Assembly (NCBI GenBank): GCA_902491475.1
Contig: CABUHY010000007.1
Location: 1-64,000, forward strand
Direction of reading: 5' to 3'
Length of the DNA: 64,000 nucleotides
Origin: an uncultured Eubacteriales bacterium
Lineage (GTDB): Bacteria > Bacillota > Clostridia > Oscillospirales > Acutalibacteraceae
Each line of letters begins with the position of its first letter. The first letter of the stretch is position 1. The position numbers were made by a program, and so were the translations under genes. The notes beneath the pieces were generated by a model. The model was given only the letters and a program-made list of their open reading frames with translations. It did not search any database and had not been told where the DNA came from. This document shows, one piece after another, positions 43,595 to 53,028 of this stretch.

Positions 43595-44722
43595 ATGAAG
43601 CTTACAAATTCAAGAAAAATCGTCGGAAGCATTGAAATGCTCATAGCGGCGGTAATTATAGTTTTTGCGGTTGTAAAAGCTCCCAACGAGCCTGCACCGA
43701 AGCCCGTCGAAACAACGGCGGAAATCACAACGCAGGCGGAGACGACAACCGAGGAGCAATCTCAAACGGAAACTTCGACCCAGGCTCCGAAGCCCGTTGA
43801 AACAACTGCGTTTTCACAAACGGGCGAATATCAGATTACAAATTCAATCATAGTTTTCCCCGACTCGGCAATGGAAATGTACTCCATTTCGAGGACAAGG
43901 CTCAGCGAATATGCGGCGACCGTCAACACCTTTGCCGCAAAGGTTCCCGACAAGCAGGTTTACTGTATGCTTGTGCCTACAAGAATTGCGTTTTACGGTC
44001 CGCAGGAATACAGAACGGGCAGCCATTCCGCACCCGACGGAATAAACATCGCCTACTCTCAGCTTGCGTCGAATGTAATTTCCATTGACGCATATTCGGC
44101 TCTTTTACAGCACACGGACGACTATATTTATTTCAGAACCGACCATCATTGGACCGCTCGGGGCGCATATTACGCATACTCGGCTTTCTGCGAGAAAAAC
44201 GGACTTTCCCACGCTCCCCTCTCGGCTTACCAAAGCGGCAGGCTTGACAATTTTGTCGGCACAATGTACCGCTACACCAACAGCGAGAACCTAAAAAACA
44301 ATCCCGACTATGTTGAGTATTTTATGCCGATAGTCGAAGCTTCGGGCGAGTTTTATTCAACTCCCGATATGTCCGACGGCAAGCCGCTGCGCATCATTTC
44401 CACAAATATAACCGACCAGTCAAGCAAGTATATGTGCTTTATCCAGGGCGACAAACCGCTTGAAAGGATTGTCACATCAAACCAAAACGGCAAAAAGATA
44501 CTTGTTATCAAGGAGTCCTACGGCAATGCAATGGTGCCGTTTCTGCTTGAAAACTACAATGAGGTATTTGTCCTCGACCCGAGGCAGGACGGCGTTAAGG
44601 ATATGAACCTTACGGAGTTTGTAAACAACAACGGCATAAATGAGATTTTGTTTATAAACTACCTTATGGCACCGTCAAATTCAAAGTATATGACAGCGCT
44701 CAACAATATTATAAACAAGTAA
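43595..44722 (+). CDS. DHHW-family membrane-anchored protein
   Basis: A 375-residue protein: an N-terminal membrane anchor (about 11-27), a Thr/Glu/Pro-rich linker (about 30-72), then a soluble extracytoplasmic domain. The motif FRTDHHWTARGAYYAY is the signature of DHHW proteins, relatives of AlgX/AlgJ-type SGNH acetyltransferases that acetylate surface polysaccharides. A later KESYGNAMVPF resembles the second active-site block of that superfamily. Its substrate is unknown. In Clostridia such genes lie near cell-envelope functions, here next to a carboxypeptidase. Confidence 0.8.
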   Translation: MKLTNSRKIVGSIEMLIAAVIIVFAVVKAPNEPAPKPVETTAEITTQAETTTEEQSQTETSTQAPKPVETTAFSQTGEYQITNSIIVFPDSAMEMYSISRTRLSEYAATVNTFAAKVPDKQVYCMLVPTRIAFYGPQEYRTGSHSAPDGINIAYSQLASNVISIDAYSALLQHTDDYIYFRTDHHWTARGAYYAYSAFCEKNGLSHAPLSAYQSGRLDNFVGTMYRYTNSENLKNNPDYVEYFMPIVEASGEFYSTPDMSDGKPLRIISTNITDQSSKYMCFIQGDKPLERIVTSNQNGKKILVIKESYGNAMVPFLLENYNEVFVLDPRQDGVKDMNLTEFVNNNGINEILFINYLMAPSNSKYMTALNNIINK

Positions 44723-44741
44723 ATTATAGCTTATATGAACA

Positions 44742-44777
44742 CACCCCATTGACCGGTTTACACCGATTGACGGGGTG
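44742..44777 (+). terminator. Probable terminator after the DHHW gene
   Basis: CACCCCATTGACCGGT (44742-44757) pairs imperfectly with ACCGATTGACGGGGTG (44762-44777). There is no long T-run, so efficiency is uncertain. Confidence 0.55.
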
Positions 44778-44779
44778 AT

Positions 44780-45230
44780 TCGTTTACGAGCAAGATAAGA
44801 GTGAAAAGTGAAGTATGAAAAAATTGAAAGTTGTATAATAAAAACGGATAGCACAATTCGAAAAATATATCGTATGTCATAGGGGCGAACTGTGTTCGCC
44901 CGCTTTTAATTTGCTTTGAATTTGGCGTGCGACCGCAGGTCGCCCCTATGGGTCGTGCGTCGCCGTCTCGGTAGGGCGGGGGCAGCGCCCTTGCGGGCGA
45001 GATAAGAGTGAATAGTGAAGAATGAAAAATGGAAAGTTGTATAATAACTTTCGGCTTATAACAAATTGAAAATTCAGCACAAACACAGGCTCCCTTGTGT
45101 AAAGGGAGCTGTCGTCATTTATGACGACTGAGGGATTGTTACAAAATCATATAAAAACATTTTTACAATCCCTCCGCCTCACATTCGTTCGGCACCTCCC
45201 TTTACACAAGAGAGGCTGAACGCACAAATT
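44780..45230. other. Repeat island without genes
   Basis: No supported coding sequence. It holds R3 (44879-44960), GCAAGGGC palindromes with GATAAGAGTGAATAGTGAAG tracts (near 44790 and 45000, also seen near 26365), and R4 (45160-45237). Before R4 a CTCCCTTGTGTAAAGGGAG palindrome lies at about 45091-45110. Confidence 0.7.
44879..44960 (+). repeat. Dispersed repeat R3, copy B
   Basis: It matches 34436-34515 in the same orientation, with the same two palindromes and a few substitutions. Confidence 0.8.
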
Positions 45231-45237
45231 GAAAAAC
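45160..45237 (+). repeat. Dispersed repeat R4, copy B
   Basis: It matches 34345-34420 almost base for base. The upstream GAGGGATTGTTACAAAATC near 45130-45150 is a partial inverted copy, so the pair could fold into a long hairpin. Confidence 0.8.
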
Positions 45238-45267
45238 AACGGTTCCCTTTACAAGGGAGCCGTTGTT
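45235..45267 (-). terminator. Terminator of the symporter operon
   Basis: AACAACGGTTCCCTT pairs with AAGGGAGCCGTTGTT (45235-45249 and 45253-45267) around a tiny loop. On the minus strand it follows the symporter stop. Confidence 0.75.
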
Positions 45268-45295
45268 TGTGCACAATTTGTTATAAGCCTATATC

Positions 45296-46696
45296 TTAAT
45301 TTTCCTTTTCCGCTTTTCTTTTTTCGATTATATATTCATGTACCTTGTCGGCAAGCTCGCCGTAGATTTTGAACTTCTTTCTGAACACTATCAGCGAAGC
45401 CGTGAGGAACACTATCGGCGCACCGAAAGCGAGGATACCTATTCCCGTCTTTGTGCCGTCCGTAAAGTGTCCCGCTTCGTTCTGGGCGTTGTAGTTCATT
45501 GCCCAAAGCGTACCGAAAAGGACGATAGTCTGTATCGTATAAGCCATTTTCTGCAAAAAGCCCTTCATCGAGAAAGTGATACTCTCGTTTCTCACGCCGT
45601 TCTTATATTCGCCGTAATCGACTATATCGGCAAGGAAAATGGTCTGCGAAACGAACATTGAGGAAATGCCGACGGACGCAATTATGTAGCAAATATCGAG
45701 GACAATCGGTATCTTTACGAAAGCGCCGAAAATCAGCATAAGCGTGTAGCCGAATATTGAAAATACAAGGGAAATCGTATATGTCGTGCGTTTTGAGAAC
45801 TTCTGCGAAAGCACGGGAACGACAAGCAGACCGAGAATTGAACCCACAGCTCCTATCGTGCCGAACAGCGACTGCTTTGTCGGGTCGCCGAGAGCGTCGG
45901 AGAAGTAATAAGCCGCAGTGGACGAGGTAAGATACCAACCTGCGTTTGAAAGCATTGCAAAGACCATAAACACGATAAGCTGGTCGTTTGACTTGATAAC
46001 ATTAAAAATCTGCTTAAAGCTGAACTTCTGCTTTTTGTTATATACTACATTTGTTTCCTTTGTGGTAAGCACGCAGACAAGCGAGAAGAACACAAGCGCC
46101 GCACCGCATATCATAGCCCACTTTGAGAAGCCCGAAGCGGAATATCCCTTGTCGGTTTTCTGCTCAAGGTCGCTTGCAAGCAACGGGCAGATGATGGGAG
46201 TCAAAATTGAAATTATGCCCTGACCGAGACCCGAAAAGGTTCTTGCCACGGTTGCAACAAGGTTTCTCTCCTTTTCCTCGCTCGTAAACGACGGAACCAT
46301 TGACCAATAGGGAATGTCAGCCATTGTGTTGGTCATACCCCAGAGGATATACATTACCGCAATGTATATGTAAAGCCTCATTCCGCTCATTCCGAACGAA
46401 GTGAAAAGCAAGGAAAGGACGATTGCGTTTGACACTGCGCCTATCAATATCCACGGACGGTATTTGCCGAATTTGGTCTTGGTGTTGTCAACTATCGTAC
46501 CCATCATCGGGTCGTTGATGCCGTCCCATATTCTCGCTATCGGCGTTAAGATAAGCAAAAACGCCTCGGGAATATTGAGCACGCTCGACAGGTAGTACGA
46601 AAGGTATGTATAGAACATACCGTAGCTCAAATCAAGACCTATCGCACCGACGCCGTAGCCCAATTTGCTTTTGATAAATTTCAGTTGTTCTTTCAT
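45296..46696 (-). CDS. GPH-type (glycoside-pentoside-hexuronide) cation symporter
   Basis: A 466-residue membrane protein with about twelve helices of the MFS GPH family (MelB/XylP-like). Near the N-terminus YLSSVLNIPEAFLL and ARIWDGINDPMMGTIVDNT form the family signature with the cation-binding aspartate. It would import a sugar with Na+ or H+. It overlaps the stop of the upstream O-antigen-ligase-like gene by four bases (ATGA), an odd partner for a sugar importer. Confidence 0.88.
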   Translation of the reverse strand: MKEQLKFIKSKLGYGVGAIGLDLSYGMFYTYLSYYLSSVLNIPEAFLLILTPIARIWDGINDPMMGTIVDNTKTKFGKYRPWILIGAVSNAIVLSLLFTSFGMSGMRLYIYIAVMYILWGMTNTMADIPYWSMVPSFTSEEKERNLVATVARTFSGLGQGIISILTPIICPLLASDLEQKTDKGYSASGFSKWAMICGAALVFFSLVCVLTTKETNVVYNKKQKFSFKQIFNVIKSNDQLIVFMVFAMLSNAGWYLTSSTAAYYFSDALGDPTKQSLFGTIGAVGSILGLLVVPVLSQKFSKRTTYTISLVFSIFGYTLMLIFGAFVKIPIVLDICYIIASVGISSMFVSQTIFLADIVDYGEYKNGVRNESITFSMKGFLQKMAYTIQTIVLFGTLWAMNYNAQNEAGHFTDGTKTGIGILAFGAPIVFLTASLIVFRKKFKIYGELADKVHEYIIEKRKAEKEN

Positions 46697-47958
46697 TGAT
46701 TACTCTCCCCGGTATTTTTTGTCTTTATGCGTATAACCGCCTGCATACAGCCTGCAAGCACGGCAAAGCAAAGTATCTGTTTGGGCGTGCAAAGCGTGTT
46801 GTCGAACATCGACATAACCGCAAAGCCCGAAAACGACGAAAGGAACGCTATACCGTAGCTTCTGTGCCAGCCGCTCATACGGCAAAGCTTTATAAAGTCA
46901 TAGGCGATTATCAAAAGCATAACCGCAAACAGGCAGAGACCTATAATGCCGCCCTCGGCAAACACCTCGATAAACAGGTTGTGAGAATGCGAAAATTCAA
47001 GTCCGTTTTCAAACAGATAACCCGTGACATTGTTGTAGCCTGCGCCGACGCCCAAAAGGAAATTATCCTTTATAAGCCCGAAGGTACAGCCCCAGAGCCC
47101 TATTCTGTAATTGGTGGAAAGGTCCTGCGAAGCCGAAACGCCCCTGCGCTCGAAAATCGTTATGAGTATTATCAGCGAGGACGCCGCCGCAACGCCCGAC
47201 ATAAATTTTGCGGGCTTTTTGCCTGCGAATGAAAGCACCATAAACGAAACTATGATTGCGACCGCCGCACCCCTTAAAAATGTGAAGAGTATTCCGAAGA
47301 AGATGAGCAGCGAGCAGACGATTGAAAATACCCGCCTTTTCTTGGTTGCGGTGTAAAAGCAGCAGTAAGCCGCTATCGGGAACACCATTACAAGGAAAGT
47401 TGCGAAAATAAGCGGATTTTCAAAACAAGCCGCTACCCTGTCGCGAACCTCTTCGACAAAATATTCATAGTTTATAAGTCCGTAAACAAACTCGTCAGCC
47501 TTTTGATACAGCGGGTTCGGGAACAAATCCGAACGGCCGACAGCCATAAAGCACATCTGAACAATGCCTATTACGGAGTTTGCCGCCGCAGAACCGACAA
47601 GGCAGAGCATAATGTTCTCTATCTTTTCCCTTGTGTCGCAAAGCGAAATGACTGTCATTGCGCAAATGGCGGCGCATATCCATATAATACCCATCGCCGC
47701 GGAAACCTTGGGAATTTTTGCCCAAAAAGCGGTGACGGCAAGATACACGGCGTAAACCGACATCACGATAAGAAACTTGTCGGCACCGACACTCAGCCGC
47801 TGCGGCTTCTTTCTTATTATACAGGATATAAAAATAACGAAAGGTATTATTACGGTAAGATACTCGGGCAAAAGCGAACCTAAGAACAGCGACACCGCAA
47901 GTATCTTATATGTAACGGGGAAATTTCTGTCTTTCAGAAACTGTGGAATCAAACGCAT
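46693..47958 (-). CDS. O-antigen ligase/Wzy-like membrane protein
   Basis: A 421-residue protein with about eleven or twelve membrane helices and a large loop after helix nine containing GLWGCTFGLIKDNFLLGVGAGYN and HSHNLFIEVFAEGG. This is the Wzy_C/O-antigen ligase signature, with its typical catalytic His region. Such proteins polymerise or ligate lipid-linked glycans outside the membrane; in Gram-positives they act in capsule or wall polysaccharide assembly. ATG at 47958 is preferred over TTG at 47961. It shares a transcript with the GPH symporter. Confidence 0.85.
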   Translation of the reverse strand: MRLIPQFLKDRNFPVTYKILAVSLFLGSLLPEYLTVIIPFVIFISCIIRKKPQRLSVGADKFLIVMSVYAVYLAVTAFWAKIPKVSAAMGIIWICAAICAMTVISLCDTREKIENIMLCLVGSAAANSVIGIVQMCFMAVGRSDLFPNPLYQKADEFVYGLINYEYFVEEVRDRVAACFENPLIFATFLVMVFPIAAYCCFYTATKKRRVFSIVCSLLIFFGILFTFLRGAAVAIIVSFMVLSFAGKKPAKFMSGVAAASSLIILITIFERRGVSASQDLSTNYRIGLWGCTFGLIKDNFLLGVGAGYNNVTGYLFENGLEFSHSHNLFIEVFAEGGIIGLCLFAVMLLIIAYDFIKLCRMSGWHRSYGIAFLSSFSGFAVMSMFDNTLCTPKQILCFAVLAGCMQAVIRIKTKNTGESNQ

Positions 47959-47984
47959 CAACTCCGAAATTTAATTACCGATAT

Positions 47985-48013
47985 ATATTATCATATTTTT
48001 GCCCAAAATACAA
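47985..48013 (-). promoter_or_regulatory. Promoter of the ligase/symporter operon
   Basis: Minus strand: -35 TTGTAT (48008-48013), 17-bp spacer, -10 TAATAT (47985-47990). Confidence 0.6.
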
Positions 48014-48096
48014 TAACAATAAAAGTATCGGTGCTTTACGACACAATGCCGGTTTTTGCTTATTTATTACAAATTTATGAATTTTTGGAAAAGTAC

Positions 48097-48124
48097 TTGA
48101 TTTTTTTCCGTAATCGGCTAAAAT
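48097..48124 (+). promoter_or_regulatory. Promoter of groESL
   Basis: -35 TTGATT (48097-48102), 16-bp spacer, -10 TAAAAT (48119-48124), immediately upstream of the CIRCE operator. Confidence 0.7.
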
Positions 48125-48129
48125 ATATA

Positions 48130-48156
48130 TTAGCACTCGGGAGTAAAGAGTGCTAA
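48130..48156 (+). promoter_or_regulatory. CIRCE operator (HrcA binding site)
   Basis: Perfect consensus TTAGCACTC-N9-GAGTGCTAA overlapping the start of transcription. HrcA represses groESL here and is released on heat shock. hrcA itself is not in the window. Confidence 0.98.
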
Positions 48157-48169
48157 CGAATGTATTTAA

Positions 48170-48475
<306 letters not shown>

Positions 48476-48492
48476 TTTTTCGGAGGTAATGA

Positions 48493-50130
<1,638 letters not shown>

Positions 50131-50154
50131 TCCCGGATATAATATAAAACAGAC

Positions 50155-50190
50155 AAAAGCGCTGATCGGTCAAACCGATTAGCGCTTTTT
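50155..50190. terminator. Terminator of groESL
   Basis: AAAAGCGCTGATCGGT pairs with ACCGATTAGCGCTTTT (50155-50170 and 50174-50189). It also lies just past the stop of the converging regulator gene. Confidence 0.88.
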
Positions 50191-50197
50191 ACTGCTA

Positions 50198-51952
50198 TTA
50201 TCTATTCTCCTCAACTATTGGCGGAACAAAGTTTTCGATTGCATTGCGAAGTTTGGGATGATGTATCACGAAGTGTATCGACGGTGCGTTGCCCTTGGAA
50301 ATCATTGCCCATTTACCCTCACGCATATTTATCTGCAAGTTGCGGAAAGCATTCGCACGGGTAAAACTTGCGGTGTAGTTGGCATTATTTTCCGCCCTGT
50401 CACGGGTCAGTTCAATATGCCGCTCGTACTGCTCATAGGTATATTTTATATTCTTATCAAAGAACATTTCCGAAAGCTGTAAAAACACGGGATGTTCTTC
50501 AAATTCCTCCCTTGAAACTATCGGAATTTCGTCCTCAACGGCGCATACAGCCGACATTCTTCTTAACCGCTCCTTTTGCTGCGCAATATGGGCGGTTATC
50601 CTGTCACGGTCTTTTTGCGGTATCTTATTGCTTTCAAAAATCTTTTCAAGCAATTCTCCGTTCAGGGTATATATTGGCGGTGCCGAGAGGATATTCCTGC
50701 GTTTTTCGGTATTTTTTTCGTCCGAGAGCAAAAACGCATTCAGCTCGTCCGCCCTGTCGCTTCGGTAAATATCCATAAGCGGTTTTGAATTTTCGATTAA
50801 ATCGTCCGCACGCTTCTGATAATAGGCTATATCCTCCCTTGTTTTGGAAAGATAATACCGTCCGTCGGCATGATGACCGAAAACAGCCTCGCCCGAGAGT
50901 GCCGCCGCTCCCGACACTCTCAAGAAATGATGAAACGCTCCGCTCTGAACGGTTTTGAGATAATACGGCATTATCTGCCCCGTCATATACATGGGTATCC
51001 AGCTTTCAAGCCCCAGCATCATCTCTTCAAACGGACGGTCAAGGTTGTGTATGTTTTTCAACACAAGACCCTTTTTGAGCATAAACGCCATACCGCCCAT
51101 CCACTTTTTTGGAAATTCGGGGTCTTTCGCCATTTCGGTCATAGGCATATCGCTGTAAAGCGTAACGGGCTTTTTAGACTTTGAGAGCACCGTTGCTTTC
51201 ATAAAATCAAGCTCGCTTTCCATCATCTCTTTAAGTCCGTAGTACATTTTAGCGGTCGGAAGCTGAAACGGAAGCGACGGAACCTTCATATCGTCAAAGT
51301 GTATCGCATTTATAAACTCGTTGAGGTCAAATTCGTCAAGCTTGTTGAGGAAAGACGAAACTCCGCTCGTATCCGTATTCTTGCCGTTGCCGTTTAACAG
51401 CCAGCTTTTGATTTTGGCATATCTTACGGAGCGGTCATAAATCTCACCGCCGTCGCAACCGATAAGCTCCGAAATAACGGCAACGCTGTTGTCCGATGTA
51501 TGCTTATGCGAAACATATGACGCTATCGACGAAGCGAACTGCTCCGGGTCAGCAGGCTGACGGGTGCCGTTTCTTATGCGGAACACGGTCGAAACATCAT
51601 AATTGGTGTATTGACAAAGGTTGGAAAGATTGATGTCAAGCGCCGTAACTATCATATTGAATTTCTTGCGGAATTCCTCCCTGTCCGTCGAAACGAAATC
51701 GGAACAGGATATAAAGCTTTCCGAAACCTTTTCGTATGTGATTTCGGGCTTTTCCTTTTCAGCCGCAAGTTCCGCTATCGCCCTGCAAAGAGCGATAAAC
51801 GCCTCGGAGTCCATATCGGGTATTCTCTCGCCCGAGCGGTAACGGCTCAGAGTTGCGGGAGAAACGCCCGACTTGTCCGAAAGTCCCTTGGCGGTACAGC
51901 CGAGTGAGTCTATGTACTTGTTCAATCTTTCGCAGAATTTCAAATACGACAC
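50198..51952 (-). CDS. Large XRE-type DNA-binding protein with two HTH domains
   Basis: A 584-residue protein. Residues about 8-58 form an XRE helix-turn-helix (SDKSGVSPATLSRYRSGERIP). A second, weaker HTH lies at about 85-130 (CQYTNYDVSTVFRIRNGTRQP). The remaining 450 residues are helical and unassigned; a possible ligand or partner domain starts near 195. Most XRE repressors are far shorter. The start overlaps no other gene; an inverted repeat lies 13 bases upstream and could be its own operator. Role unknown; a multi-domain sensor/regulator is inferred. Confidence 0.7.
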   Translation of the reverse strand: MSYLKFCERLNKYIDSLGCTAKGLSDKSGVSPATLSRYRSGERIPDMDSEAFIALCRAIAELAAEKEKPEITYEKVSESFISCSDFVSTDREEFRKKFNMIVTALDINLSNLCQYTNYDVSTVFRIRNGTRQPADPEQFASSIASYVSHKHTSDNSVAVISELIGCDGGEIYDRSVRYAKIKSWLLNGNGKNTDTSGVSSFLNKLDEFDLNEFINAIHFDDMKVPSLPFQLPTAKMYYGLKEMMESELDFMKATVLSKSKKPVTLYSDMPMTEMAKDPEFPKKWMGGMAFMLKKGLVLKNIHNLDRPFEEMMLGLESWIPMYMTGQIMPYYLKTVQSGAFHHFLRVSGAAALSGEAVFGHHADGRYYLSKTREDIAYYQKRADDLIENSKPLMDIYRSDRADELNAFLLSDEKNTEKRRNILSAPPIYTLNGELLEKIFESNKIPQKDRDRITAHIAQQKERLRRMSAVCAVEDEIPIVSREEFEEHPVFLQLSEMFFDKNIKYTYEQYERHIELTRDRAENNANYTASFTRANAFRNLQINMREGKWAMISKGNAPSIHFVIHHPKLRNAIENFVPPIVEENR

Positions 51953-51964
51953 CTCTGTAAAGGT

Positions 51965-51988
51965 TATTTGGTTTCATTTTACCAAATA
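51965..51988. promoter_or_regulatory. Inverted repeat upstream of the XRE gene (possible operator)
   Basis: TATTTGGT (51965-51972) and ACCAAATA (51981-51988) form eight-base arms separated by eight bases, 13 bases before the start codon. Position and spacing suit a dimeric HTH repressor, so autoregulation is inferred. Confidence 0.45.
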
Positions 51989-52030
51989 GAAAAAGGTATC
52001 ACAAGTTATTTTTTGTTTTTGGACGGCTTG

Positions 52031-52060
52031 TTTCCTTTTTGGCATATGCCAAAAAGGAAA
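52031..52060. repeat. Perfect 30-bp palindrome
   Basis: TTTCCTTTTTGGCAT (52031-52045) is followed at once by its exact reverse complement to 52060, with no loop bases. It directly follows the stop codon of the minus-strand gene ending at 52061. It may act as a terminator-like structure or as a protein-binding site shared by the flanking genes. Confidence 0.85.
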
Positions 52061-52483
52061 TTACAGGCATTTTCTTACGGCAAGATAGGCAACAAGCTCC
52101 TCGCTTATCGGCTGCGTTTCATAGATTAAAAAGCCGTGTCTGCTCATGAGCCGTTCCACAGATTTATAAGGTACGGACGCAGGGCAGTCAAACACCGCAG
52201 TGCTGTCGGGCGGCAGAAATTTTACCGCCGTGTCGAAAAAAGCCTCCCTGCCCTCCTGTGAGAGCATACGCATCGCGCCGAACGCAGTCAAAACCGTTAC
52301 CGCAGAGCGGTCAAAGTCTGCTTCCCCATCGGGAAATCCGTCAAAGATTTTCACTTTTTCCGCCCATTCGGGCTTTACCGAATAGAACACGCTTTCGCCT
52401 ATGTGTATGTACTGTCTTGCACCGAAATACACCGCATTTTCAAGCGAATAGAGACCGAACAGTTTACCGTTCAATAAAATCAC
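52061..52483 (-). CDS. Hypothetical protein
   Basis: A 140-residue soluble protein of mixed helix/strand character. The C-terminal half (STAVFDCPASVPYKSVERLM, then HGFLIYETQPI) vaguely recalls the end of a Rossmann-like methyltransferase domain, but no SAM-binding glycine motif is present. It may be a divergent or truncated relative. It lies between spoIIID and the XRE gene, same strand. A palindrome begins right after its stop. Confidence 0.5.
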   Translation of the reverse strand: MILLNGKLFGLYSLENAVYFGARQYIHIGESVFYSVKPEWAEKVKIFDGFPDGEADFDRSAVTVLTAFGAMRMLSQEGREAFFDTAVKFLPPDSTAVFDCPASVPYKSVERLMSRHGFLIYETQPISEELVAYLAVRKCL

Positions 52484-52584
52484 CTCATATATTTAATACC
52501 ATAAATCCGAAGAAAATAACAGACTTGTATTTGTCCGAAAAAAATGGTACTAACACATAAAAAGCGATTTGTCAACAGCGTTTT

Positions 52585-52860
52585 TTATCGGTTTTCGGCA
52601 GCTTTTTCCGATTTCAAGTGCTCGTATTTTTCCTTCGTGGCAAGTCCGCCCCTAATATGTCTTTGCGCTTTGTTCTCGTCAAGCACTTTACGCACCTTGA
52701 CATAAAGCGCATAATCGCTCTTTTTAAGACGCTCCGAAACATCCGTATGAACTGTACTTTTGCTTATTCCGAACACCTTTGCGGTGCTTCTCACGGTTGC
52801 ATTGTTTCTTACTATGTACTCGCCGAGCTCTGCGGCACGGTCCTCTACTGTATAATTCAA
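52585..52860 (-). CDS. spoIIID: Sporulation transcription factor SpoIIID
   Basis: A 91-residue DNA-binding regulator of the mother cell, active with sigma-E and needed for sigma-K gene expression. The HTH is in RSTAKVFGISKSTVHTDVSERLKK (read in parts), a hallmark of SpoIIID, followed by the basic C-terminal helix RHIRGGLATKEKY. Length matches (B. subtilis 93). Start codon is TTG at 52860, nine bases after AGGAGG. That RBS lies in the stem of a long hairpin at 52866-52910, which may restrict translation. Confidence 0.95.
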   Translation of the reverse strand: MNYTVEDRAAELGEYIVRNNATVRSTAKVFGISKSTVHTDVSERLKKSDYALYVKVRKVLDENKAQRHIRGGLATKEKYEHLKSEKAAENR

Positions 52861-52865
52861 AACTG

Positions 52866-52910
52866 AAGCCCTCCTTTACATATCAGTAATAGATATGTAA
52901 AAAAGGGCTT
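52866..52910. promoter_or_regulatory. Long hairpin containing the spoIIID ribosome binding site
   Basis: Outer arms AAGCCC/GGGCTT (52866-52871, 52905-52910) and inner arms TTTACATATC/GATATGTAAA (52875-52884, 52892-52901). On the minus strand the AGGAGG RBS lies between the paired arms. On the plus strand it is followed by TTTTTT, so it could also end antisense transcripts. Confidence 0.6.
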
Positions 52911-52967
52911 TTTTATTCTTTTTATTTGTTTTGCGAAAAACGGAAATGCGATTTCCGCAAATAAAAA

Positions 52968-53020
52968 TCAACAAAATCTCGGCTAAAATAGGATTGCTCT
53001 CTACATCAGCCGATATTTTA
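52968..53020. repeat. 53-bp direct repeat, left copy (with hairpin)
   Basis: It differs from the right copy (54315-54367) at one base by eye. It contains AATCTCGGCT and AGCCGA(T/G)ATT arms that make a terminator-like hairpin after the ATPase gene. Confidence 0.9.
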
Positions 53021-53028
53021 ATTGCTTT

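Noticed and set aside
52866..52910. Terminator of a plus-strand gene
   Set aside because: No plus-strand gene ends upstream; the structure is better explained by its position over the spoIIID RBS, though it could still stop antisense transcripts.
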